Assembly: GCA_964572845.1 (NCBI GenBank)
Contig: CAZNFX010000001.1
Location: 1-64,000, forward strand
DNA: 64,000 bases
Origin: Bin55 sp964572845
GTDB lineage: Bacteria > Pseudomonadota > Gammaproteobacteria > Pseudomonadales > Azotimanducaceae
Reading direction: 5' to 3'
The notes below the pieces were generated by a model. The model was not told where the DNA came from and made no database searches. It saw only the letters and a list, made by a program, of their open reading frames with translations. Every line of letters begins with the position of its first letter. Position 1 is the stretch's first letter. The translations under genes were made by a program, and so were the position numbers. Below, in pieces: positions 53,289 through 61,074 of the stretch.

Positions 53289-55566
53289 TGCCCATGTCGT
53301 TGGGAGCGGAGACGATTCCTTCGCTTTCCATGGCCTCAACGATCCGCGCTGCCCTGTTGTAGCCAATTCGAAATTTCCGTTGAATCGACGAAATCGATGC
53401 TTTCCTTGTCTGCAAGACAAAGTCAACCGCTTCGTCATAGTTCTCGTCCTTTTCGTCGTCACTACCAATGTAGACCAAACTATCCGACATTTGTGCGGCT
53501 TCATCGCTAGTAACCTCGTCCACATAATTAGGTTCCGCTTGAGAACGCCAGTACTCTGCCACACGTATCACTTCGGTATCGGACACAAAAGCGCCGTGCA
53601 CCCTCACGGGAACCCCACTGCCAGGTGGCAGGTAAAGCATATCCCCATGACCGAGGAGCTGTTCTGCGCCACCTTGATCCAGAATCGTACGCGAATCGAT
53701 TTTGCTTGAAACTTGAAAGCTAATGCGGCAAGGAATGTTCGCTTTGATTAGTCCTGTAATGACATCCACCGATGGACGTTGCGTAGCAAGAATTAAGTGA
53801 ATTCCGGCTGCCCGGGCTTTTTGTGCTATGCGCGCTATCAGCTGCTCAACCTTCTTGCCGACGATCATCATCATGTCGGCGAATTCGTCGACAATCACAA
53901 CAATGGAGGGCAACTTGGTCAATGGTTCAGCATCCAGTCGTCCCTCCCTTGCAGCTAGAGGGTCGAGTACGGTTTCACCGTCGCGTTCCGCGAATTCGAT
54001 CAGAGCGTTGTAGCCAGCCAGGTTTCGGACACTAAGTGCTGCCATCAATTGGTAGCGTCTTTCCATTTCTGCAATGCACCAGCCCAATGCTCGAGATGCT
54101 TCTTGCATATCAGTCACAACAGGAGTCAAAAGATGCGGAATGTCTTCATAGATTGAAAGTTCCAACATTTTTGGATCAATGAGAATAAGGCGTACCTGCT
54201 CTGGTCTAGTGTGCAAGAGCAGACTAATCAAAATGGCGTTAATGCAGACCGACTTGCCGGACCCCGTAGTGCCGGCGACGAGGAGATGCGGCATTCTCTC
54301 GATATTGGCAAACACGGGCACGCCGGCCACATCCTTGCCAAGCACAATGCTCAAAGGCGAGTCGATGCCTCCGCTCCTCTTAGTACCACGAAGGACTTCC
54401 TGCAATCCTACGAGTGAACGATCTTCGTTGGGAATTTCTATCCCCACCACCGACTTTCCTGGAATTACCTCCACGATGCGAACGCTCATAACAGCGAGCG
54501 CTCGTGCCAAGTCCTTGGCAAGTGATGCAATCTTGCTGACTTTCAAACCAGGTGCTGGCTGAATTTCAAACCTTGTGACCACAGGGCCGGTCAGTACGGA
54601 AACAACCTCTGCGTCCACTCCAAAGTCTGCGAGCTTCTTTGCCAATTGGTCCGCAACGCGATTGATGGACTCCTGGGATGCTGCAGTAACAGCGCTTGTG
54701 CGCGAGGATTCCAATAGTGCCAAATCTGGCAGTCCGGAATTCGCTCCAAGACGCTGCTTCGAAGCGCTATTTGCGGAAGGCTTTCTTGACGGCACCGTTG
54801 CCTTTGACGTTGTGTTCAGCTTCGGTTCTTGCCGCTTTCTAGGCGAACCCGAGGATGTTGCGCGTTTTCTAGTTGCTGTGCCAGACTCTCTCTTTCGGAC
54901 CGTTGTCACCCCTGGGCGTGCTATTGATCTCTCGATCTTTCCGTGTTGTCTGTTCCGTACAAACCGGAAAAACGCAATGCCAGCGTTCTTGGTGTTGGAC
55001 ACGGCAATTACGAGAAAACCGCCCACCGTTTCCATCACGTTCAACCACGGCAGTCGAACCATCGCATGTATGCCGACCAGCAAGCCCACAGTCGACACTA
55101 TTGCCGCAATTTTTGCATTCAGCAAAGGAAAAGTTCCTATCGCAATCCACGAGCCAACAGTTCCCGATACCTTCCCTACCTCTTCTAATGGACCTCCTAC
55201 CCAAGCTGCATAGAGCAAACATAGCGAAAAAACAACAAGAAGAAACCCACCTACGGACATCAAGCCCACCCACCAACGAGACTCTCGGGGATGCGCAACG
55301 ATGCTCAACACTTTTACGAACAGCAATATTGGGATTGCGTAGGAAACCTGCCCAAAAGCAGCCACTAGTATGTTGGAGCAGAACAAACCTACCGGACCAA
55401 AAATGTTCCGTATAGCTTCGTTGTTAGACGCCTGGCCCCAGTCTGGATTAAGCGGAGAGTAGGCGACTAGAACCAGAAAAACCAAGGTCGCTACCAATCC
55501 GAGAAGGACTGGATTGCGAACTCGAGGAGAAAACGCGATCGAATCTAGCTTCATGCTGTACATCAT
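53257..55566 (-). CDS. ftsK: DNA translocase FtsK
   Basis: The 769-residue protein has four N-terminal membrane helices (about 18-36, 62-84, 95-120, 140-165), then a short basic linker of about 100 residues and the motor domain. Walker A is VAGTTGSGKSVCIN, Walker B is VIVDEFADM, and RPSVDVITGLIKANIPCRISF is diagnostic. The C-terminal gamma winged helix (SISSIQRKFRIGYNRAARI) reads KOPS sites. It pumps DNA at the division septum and activates XerCD at dif. The linker is short compared with the very long one in E. coli. Confidence 0.95.
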   Translation of the reverse strand: MMYSMKLDSIAFSPRVRNPVLLGLVATLVFLVLVAYSPLNPDWGQASNNEAIRNIFGPVGLFCSNILVAAFGQVSYAIPILLFVKVLSIVAHPRESRWWVGLMSVGGFLLVVFSLCLLYAAWVGGPLEEVGKVSGTVGSWIAIGTFPLLNAKIAAIVSTVGLLVGIHAMVRLPWLNVMETVGGFLVIAVSNTKNAGIAFFRFVRNRQHGKIERSIARPGVTTVRKRESGTATRKRATSSGSPRKRQEPKLNTTSKATVPSRKPSANSASKQRLGANSGLPDLALLESSRTSAVTAASQESINRVADQLAKKLADFGVDAEVVSVLTGPVVTRFEIQPAPGLKVSKIASLAKDLARALAVMSVRIVEVIPGKSVVGIEIPNEDRSLVGLQEVLRGTKRSGGIDSPLSIVLGKDVAGVPVFANIERMPHLLVAGTTGSGKSVCINAILISLLLHTRPEQVRLILIDPKMLELSIYEDIPHLLTPVVTDMQEASRALGWCIAEMERRYQLMAALSVRNLAGYNALIEFAERDGETVLDPLAAREGRLDAEPLTKLPSIVVIVDEFADMMMIVGKKVEQLIARIAQKARAAGIHLILATQRPSVDVITGLIKANIPCRISFQVSSKIDSRTILDQGGAEQLLGHGDMLYLPPGSGVPVRVHGAFVSDTEVIRVAEYWRSQAEPNYVDEVTSDEAAQMSDSLVYIGSDDEKDENYDEAVDFVLQTRKASISSIQRKFRIGYNRAARIVEAMESEGIVSAPNDMGNREVLAKQSQ

Positions 55567-55823
55567 TCGTCCTTGTCCATGGACAAATCTATAGCTATGG
55601 TATCAAACGGATTGGTGTTCAGTACACCGATTGGCGCAGATCAACGCTTCTTCTAGAGTCGCGTGAATCGCGAGTCCATCAAGCAAATCTATGGCCAAGT
55701 CCACCTGAAACTAGCTTCGTTATATCAGAATACCGATTAGCTTTCAACGTGCCTTGGACGCGCGCTCCGCTGTCGTGCTACCATCGGTCAAGCTCTCATA
55801 TCTTTGACACTACAGGTGTTCGC

Positions 55824-56669
55824 ATGAACTTGCATCCTGCAACCAAGTCTTTCGTGGTCTCCGTTTTCTGCGGGATCGCTATCGTGCTGCAAGCCCAATC
55901 TCAAGAAGAAGATTCCAAAGCACAGGCCGATCCACAGATGCTGAGCGTCATCGAAGGTGAAGGAAGCGATCCCACCGGGCAGCTCCTTGAGTACCACGAG
56001 GACGCCAAAGGCTATCTGTCGATTCCAGAGGGAGACGGTCCGTTCGGATCAATCATCCTTATTCACGAATGGAATGGTCTTGTCACCCGTGTAAAACAGG
56101 TCGCCGATGCATTGGCTCAGGAAGGCTACATCGCGCTAGCTGCCGATCTCTATTCGGGTCGTACGGGTAGCAACGCACAAGAAAACATGGCTCTGGTTCG
56201 TGAAACGCAGGGAGAACCCGAAAAACTGATTGCGAATCTCAATGCAGCGGTGCAGTATCTGAAAGATCGATCTGATTCCAATGGACAAGTGGCAACGATC
56301 GGATGGTGCTTCGGTGGAGGGGTGGCCCTGACGTTTGCGCTCGGTGGAGAACATCACGACGGAACTGCAATCTTCTATGGGCGATTGTTGTACGATCCGG
56401 AGCAACTTAGCAACATGCACCATGAGTTTCACGGAACGTTTGCCGGCCAGGATCGTGGACCCACTGTGGAGCAAGTACAGGAGTTCGCAAAAGCGCTTCG
56501 AGACGCAGGCATACCCAACGACATTCACATCTATGATCCAGTACAACACGGGTTCTGGCTATATGTTGAACGTGACCTAGAAACTAACAAAGAGCCCGCT
56601 AAACACGCATGGGGTCGCTTGAAGGACTTTTTCAAGCGCGTATTGAACGGAAACAGCGAAGACGCTTAG
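55824..56669 (+). CDS. Secreted dienelactone hydrolase-family protein
   Basis: From the ATG at 55824 the 281-residue precursor has a signal peptide (FVVSVFCGIAIVLQAQSQ). The dienelactone hydrolase fold has IILIHEWNGL and the nucleophile Cys162 in IGWCFGGG. Late His about 242 is in VQHGFW. The Cys nucleophile, rather than Ser, is typical of the family. It hydrolyses lactones or esters in the envelope; the natural substrate is unknown. With the PhoX-like gene it separates ftsK from trxB. Confidence 0.83.
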   Translation: MNLHPATKSFVVSVFCGIAIVLQAQSQEEDSKAQADPQMLSVIEGEGSDPTGQLLEYHEDAKGYLSIPEGDGPFGSIILIHEWNGLVTRVKQVADALAQEGYIALAADLYSGRTGSNAQENMALVRETQGEPEKLIANLNAAVQYLKDRSDSNGQVATIGWCFGGGVALTFALGGEHHDGTAIFYGRLLYDPEQLSNMHHEFHGTFAGQDRGPTVEQVQEFAKALRDAGIPNDIHIYDPVQHGFWLYVERDLETNKEPAKHAWGRLKDFFKRVLNGNSEDA

Positions 56670-56676
56670 CAACGCA

Positions 56677-56694
56677 ATTCGGGCCTGCCCGAAT
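56677..56694. terminator. Hairpin between convergent genes
   Basis: ATTCGGG and CCCGAAT pair perfectly around CCTG just past the hydrolase stop. A second GCCCGAAT at 56705-56712 offers an alternative partner. A further GC-rich stem (CCTACGGTGGC with GCCGCCGTGGG, 56733-56760, imperfect) follows before the end of the PhoX-like gene. The double structure can end both transcripts. Confidence 0.5.
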
Positions 56695-56780
56695 GGTCGA
56701 GCAAGCCCGAATCTAGGGGGAAAGGGCAGGATCCTACGGTGGCAAATCCGCCGCCGTGGGCAAGCACTGCCACAGGTTGC

Positions 56781-58619
56781 CTAGGTTCCGATTATTCCTC
56801 CGTTTTTTCGTCGGATGACTATCGTTGCTTCTCTGGGAATTGGTGCGCTTCCCATTCTGGGGAAATCACTGCGATCAATGCTTCCATTTCCGGGATGTTG
56901 AATGTTTACGAACATGGTTCGGCGATCTGGGGTCATGGCAATGCCAGTAACTTCGTCGCCAGCTACTCCGGCGAACAAGCGTTTGACATCTCGTGTTACA
57001 GTGTCTGCGACGAGTAGCTGGTTGTTCATTCCATCCTTCTGTCCGCCATCCGTTGCAATGAATAGGCGTCCTTCTGGATCAATCCAGATTGCATCTGGAT
57101 CGCTGTAGGAGGCTTCAGTACCGTGAGTGCTTGACGCCAATTGGAATATATCCCACTTGAACCACATACCTGTGTGCGCGTGAGAGTCGCGCCATCGAAT
57201 GATGTGGCCATCTGGATTTGGCACTTGTGGATTGGCAGGGTGCTGAACCTGGCGTCGACTATTGTTTGTGCAGGCACAGTAAACCATGCCATCCGGCGCG
57301 ACCGATATCCACTCTGGTCGATCCATGGGGGTTGCTCCCACAATGTCTGCGGCCAACCGAGTGTTGACAAGGAGTTCGCCCATGTCGCGAAAACGGTTGC
57401 GTAGATCTCTGTTGTTGAGAGAAAGTTCAATCCAATTGCCGGTGTAGTCGCTGTTGAACTTGGCCACATAGAGTGTGCCGTGGTCCAAGGGTGACTTTCC
57501 TTCATGAATTAGGCCGATGTAGTCATCAGAGCTGACGAACTTGTAAATGTAGTCGAATCGTTGATCATCTCCCATGTAGGCGACTACGCGACGGTTTTGA
57601 CCTGCAACCAAGGCAACGCTCTCGTGTTTGAAGCGGCCCAACGCAGTTCGCTTGATCGGAGTTTGAGATGCATCATATGGGTCGATTTCTACCACCCATC
57701 CAAATCGATTCTCCTCGTTTTGGAAACCTGGATTGGATAGATCGAATCGTTTGTCGTATAGATGCCAACCGTAGCGAAACCCATTCTCGCTAAAGCCATA
57801 GCGACGTTGCGACTCTGTTGACATCCAAGGTTCTATTTCGTGTGTCGCGCCAAAATAGCCATTGAAGTTCTCTTCGCATGTCAAGTATGTACCCCAAGGG
57901 GTATAGCCAGACCCGCAATTGTTGACCGTACCTAACGCGGCGTTGCCGTTACTCGTCGTAAGAAGTCGGTGCCCGGCGGCAGGTCCTCCGAATGCCATGG
58001 GAGTGTTTACATGTATGCGTCGAGCATTGGGTGTGGCGAACGTTCGCCATTCGGTACCGGTTCGCTCGATGCCAACAATGGATACCCCATGTGCGTGTTG
58101 CGATACGCGCACGTCCTCCAGACTCTCGGGCTGGTTCTTTCCAATGACTGCTGGATTCCTGCCAAATTCATGATTGATTGCAAGAAATCCACGCCGATTC
58201 TCGTTCTCTGGATTGTCACGGTCTGGAAAAAACCACATGCCGTCGTGACCTGTACCAATCTGCAATGCTTGATTTGCTGAAGTGAATGGATATTCGAATG
58301 CTGGTCCTCCTGGTTCGATTGGATCGCCCCAAGGCAAAATGATGTCGAATTCGTAGTCTCCTGAAATCGAGGGCCAAGGTCCCGTGGCATCGCTACGAGC
58401 CAGGGGCTTGAAGTCTGTCAAACCCGGACGCATTGGCAAGATTGGTGTTGACTGTCCGTTCAGCGTCGTTTGGGAACCCATGAAGGCAACAGCAGCTGTG
58501 GCCAAGCTTCCCTTTACGACGCTACGTCGAGAGGCTGCGGCTCGTACTACTTCGCCAAAAGGTGTATTGGAAGTGGGGTTTGTCGAGTGGTTTTCAGTCT
58601 CGTCATATTCCGTGCCCAT
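56781..58619 (-). CDS. PhoX-like (DUF839) Tat-exported protein
   Basis: The 612-residue precursor has a twin-arginine signal at about 29-50 (SRRSVVKGSLATAAVAF), so it is exported folded, with its cofactor. The DUF839 domain follows, with FLAINHEFGRNP, HGVSIVGIERTG, GGPAAGHRLL, NNCGSGYTPWGTYLTCEENF and WVVEIDPYDASQTPIKRTALGR. PhoX enzymes are Ca/Fe-dependent alkaline phosphatases of the periplasm. The core Cys-Gly and Glu-Glu-Asn elements are visible. GGAG lies seven bases before the ATG. No Pho box was recognised upstream. Confidence 0.82.
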   Translation of the reverse strand: MGTEYDETENHSTNPTSNTPFGEVVRAAASRRSVVKGSLATAAVAFMGSQTTLNGQSTPILPMRPGLTDFKPLARSDATGPWPSISGDYEFDIILPWGDPIEPGGPAFEYPFTSANQALQIGTGHDGMWFFPDRDNPENENRRGFLAINHEFGRNPAVIGKNQPESLEDVRVSQHAHGVSIVGIERTGTEWRTFATPNARRIHVNTPMAFGGPAAGHRLLTTSNGNAALGTVNNCGSGYTPWGTYLTCEENFNGYFGATHEIEPWMSTESQRRYGFSENGFRYGWHLYDKRFDLSNPGFQNEENRFGWVVEIDPYDASQTPIKRTALGRFKHESVALVAGQNRRVVAYMGDDQRFDYIYKFVSSDDYIGLIHEGKSPLDHGTLYVAKFNSDYTGNWIELSLNNRDLRNRFRDMGELLVNTRLAADIVGATPMDRPEWISVAPDGMVYCACTNNSRRQVQHPANPQVPNPDGHIIRWRDSHAHTGMWFKWDIFQLASSTHGTEASYSDPDAIWIDPEGRLFIATDGGQKDGMNNQLLVADTVTRDVKRLFAGVAGDEVTGIAMTPDRRTMFVNIQHPGNGSIDRSDFPRMGSAPIPREATIVIRRKNGGIIGT

Positions 58620-58996
58620 CTGTAATCTCCGATCAACCAGAAATTGGCATATTCAAGCCTGAGCACATGTCATGGAATTGAACTTTCGATGAATGTTGTA
58701 CTGGCGATTGGTTGACGAAAAATGAAGGTTTTATCGCATCGGTATGACACCTCCCCCGTTGCAGTTGACCGAGACAGTCACCCGCGAGTTTGGGCTGAAG
58801 GAAGCCCTGAGTCGCAATGCAACGAATTACGGCAATTACATGCACGTCCCGATGGCTCAGTCAACAACTAATTCAAACCGAGCAAGTAGAGATTTGGTTC
58901 TCGTTAGGCAATCTTACAATTGGAAACCGAACGCCCCTCAGCGAGATGGGTGCCTAAAATACGATGCCCTTGTCAATGTGCGAGAAACGCTAGACC
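58620..58996. other. Divergent intergenic region, phoX-like gene to trxB
   Basis: About 377 bases with no supported gene. It holds the promoters of the divergent PhoX-like gene and of trxB. A plus-strand frame at 58744 overlaps trxB and has no start signal. No clear sigma-70 pair was found. Confidence 0.4.
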
Positions 58997-59944
58997 ATGC
59001 AACACCACAGGCTGATCGTTCTCGGTTCCGGCCCAGCCGGATACACAGCTGCACTCTATGCTGCTCGGGCAAACCTGGATCCTGTGATTGTTACAGGAAT
59101 AGAAGTCGGTGGGCAGCTTACCACTACAACCGATGTTGATAACTGGCCTGGCGACTCGACGGGCTTGCAAGGCCCCGATCTAATGATCAGAATGCAAGAG
59201 CATGTGACTAAGTATGGAGTGAAACTCATCAACGATGAAGTCCACTCTGCCGATTTCAAAAACGGGGTCAAGAATCTGCATGGTGACGTTGACAATTATT
59301 CTTGCGACGCCTTGATTATTGCGACGGGTGCGTCCGCAAAGTATCTCGGCCTAGAGAGTGAAGAGAAATACAAAGGTCGAGGTGTGAGCGCATGTGCAAC
59401 GTGCGATGGATTTTTCTTTCGCAACCAAGATGTCGCAGTAATTGGTGGAGGAAATACTGCCGTGGAGGAAGCGCTCTACTTGGCGAACATCACATCCCAC
59501 GTAAACGTCGTGCATAGACGTGACGCATTGCGCGCAGAGAAGATTCTGCAAGACCGACTCTTTGAACGTGTCGACGAGGGTAAGGTTACTATTTGGTGGA
59601 ACAATACTCTGCACCAAGTCTTGGGGGATGAGAACGGAGTTACCGGCGTCGAGATTGAGAGCAAACTCGACTCGTCACGCACAAAGCTAGATTTGTCGGG
59701 AGTGTTCATAGCCATTGGTCACACGCCAAACACCGGCGTTTTCAATGGCCTTCTTGATATGCACGACGGCTATATCGTTACAACAAGCGGGTTGGATGGG
59801 AACGCTACAGCTACAAGCGAGCCGGGTGTCTTCGCGGCCGGAGACGTCGCAGACCATGTGTATCGACAAGCAGTCACTTCAGCTGGATTTGGATGCATGG
59901 CTGCATTGGATGCCGAAAAGTATCTAGATCAGCTTGCGAAATAG
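58997..59944 (+). CDS. trxB: Thioredoxin reductase
   Basis: The 315-residue protein has FAD motif GSGPAGYTAAL (10-20), the redox-active pair Cys133/Cys136 in ACATCDG, the NADPH motif GGGNTAVEEA, and the late GVFAAGDVAD. It keeps thioredoxin reduced with NADPH in the cytoplasm. Length and order match the family. The aat gene begins nine bases after its stop, so they are co-transcribed. Confidence 0.96.
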   Translation: MQHHRLIVLGSGPAGYTAALYAARANLDPVIVTGIEVGGQLTTTTDVDNWPGDSTGLQGPDLMIRMQEHVTKYGVKLINDEVHSADFKNGVKNLHGDVDNYSCDALIIATGASAKYLGLESEEKYKGRGVSACATCDGFFFRNQDVAVIGGGNTAVEEALYLANITSHVNVVHRRDALRAEKILQDRLFERVDEGKVTIWWNNTLHQVLGDENGVTGVEIESKLDSSRTKLDLSGVFIAIGHTPNTGVFNGLLDMHDGYIVTTSGLDGNATATSEPGVFAAGDVADHVYRQAVTSAGFGCMAALDAEKYLDQLAK

Positions 59945-59952
59945 ATCGAAAT

Positions 59953-60672
59953 GTGCGGCAGATAAGGCTTCCACAGTTCATTTACGCCGACGAACCCTTT
60001 GCTAATCCACGGGATGGTCCAACGCTTGGGCCTGTCGCAGTCGGGGGAGACCTCTCCCCAAAACGTCTTCTTCAAGCATACGCCAATGGCATCTTTCCTT
60101 GGTTCAATGACGACAAGGACCCTGTCCTGTGGTGGTCCCCAGATCCAAGGTGCATACTCCTAACAGATTCCTTCCACGCATCGCGCAGCTTGGTCAAGTG
60201 GTGCAGAAGACACCGCTGGTTAGCGACAGTGGACACTTCGTTCGACGAGATAGTAGATCAATGTTCCCGTCCCCGGGTCCAACAGGAGTCAAGTTGGATA
60301 ACGAACAAAATGAAGGCTGCGTATGCGGAACTCCACCATTTGGGGTATGCCCATTCGTTGGAGGTATGGTCGGGCAATCAAATTGTCGGAGGCATCTACG
60401 GAGTGTCGTTAGGAGCCCATTTCTATGGAGAGTCAATGTTTTCAGCTAAGACCAATGGCTCAAAGGTAGCGTTGCTCGCGTTGTGCAGACTACTGAATTC
60501 GTGGGGTTTCAGATTTGTGGACTGCCAATTGCCAACTCCACACCTAGAGAGCCTTGGGGCAACACGGGTCGATCGCGCTTCATTCCTTCACGATGTGATT
60601 GCCAATCGCAAGATCGAAACTATTAGAGGTCCCTGGCGCGTTCGTCCGTTCATACCTCAGGTAGCGAGTTAA
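59953..60672 (+). CDS. aat: Leucyl/phenylalanyl-tRNA-protein transferase
   Basis: The GTG at 59953 gives 239 residues. Aat marks are LGPVAVGGDLSPKRLLQAYA, NGIFPWFND, VLWWSPDPR, GGIYGVSLGAHFYGESMFS and FVDCQLPTPHLESLG. It adds Leu or Phe to proteins with N-terminal Lys or Arg, creating N-degrons that ClpS hands to ClpAP, encoded close by. The longer frame to 59893 lies inside trxB. The arginyl-transferase-like gene (ate/bpt), often found behind aat, is absent here. Confidence 0.95.
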   Translation: MRQIRLPQFIYADEPFANPRDGPTLGPVAVGGDLSPKRLLQAYANGIFPWFNDDKDPVLWWSPDPRCILLTDSFHASRSLVKWCRRHRWLATVDTSFDEIVDQCSRPRVQQESSWITNKMKAAYAELHHLGYAHSLEVWSGNQIVGGIYGVSLGAHFYGESMFSAKTNGSKVALLALCRLLNSWGFRFVDCQLPTPHLESLGATRVDRASFLHDVIANRKIETIRGPWRVRPFIPQVAS

Positions 60673-60774
60673 TCATCAACTGGAAGTCTAGCTTGAAGGT
60701 TCAACTCTGCCAGAACCACACTCAAGGACAAGGCAAGCCAACGAAGAAATCTAACCTCGCACAGAAATTCTGGC

Positions 60775-60804
60775 GTGACTTGAAACAGGGGTATTTTGTA
60801 CAAT
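60775..60804 (+). promoter_or_regulatory. Candidate sigma-70 promoter of infA
   Basis: GTGACT (60775-60780) and TACAAT (60799-60804) with an 18-base spacer form the best -35/-10 pair in the aat-infA gap. Initiation would fall near 60811, just before the infA leader stem-loop. Confidence 0.4.
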
Positions 60805-60814
60805 CCCGCATTCT

Positions 60815-60837
60815 GCACATTGGTGAACCCAATGTGC
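60815..60837 (+). promoter_or_regulatory. Perfect stem-loop in the infA leader
   Basis: GCACATTGG and CCAATGTGC form a perfect nine-base stem with a five-base loop, ending 18 bases before the infA ATG and just upstream of its GGGG ribosome-binding site. If transcription starts at the promoter proposed above, the hairpin lies at the very 5' end of the mRNA, where it could protect it from decay or tune initiation. Confidence 0.5.
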
Positions 60838-60855
60838 ACGATCATCGGGGAACGA

Positions 60856-61074
60856 ATGGCAAAAGAAGAACAGATTGAGATGGAGGGTGTCGTAATCGAT
60901 ACCTTGCCAAGCACTACGTTTAGAGTAAAACTTGACAACGACCACATTATCATTGCGCACATCTCTGGCAAGATGCGCAAGAACTACATACGCATCTATA
61001 CGGGTGATCGCGTTAAGGTTGAACTGACGCCCTATGACCTCACGAAGGGACGCATCGTCTATCGCGAACGTTAG
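60856..61074 (+). CDS. infA: Translation initiation factor IF-1
   Basis: A 72-residue S1-like OB-fold protein beginning MAKEEQIEMEGVVIDTLPS and ending DLTKGRIVYRER, the standard IF-1 length. It blocks the ribosomal A site during initiation. GGGG lies five bases before the ATG. The longer frame upstream is ignored. Its stop overlaps the clpA stop on the other strand by four bases. Confidence 0.97.
   Translation: MAKEEQIEMEGVVIDTLPSTTFRVKLDNDHIIIAHISGKMRKNYIRIYTGDRVKVELTPYDLTKGRIVYRER

Noticed and set aside
58744..59139. 131-codon plus-strand frame overlapping trxB
   Set aside because: It is the trxB sequence read in another frame with a non-conserved 5' part.
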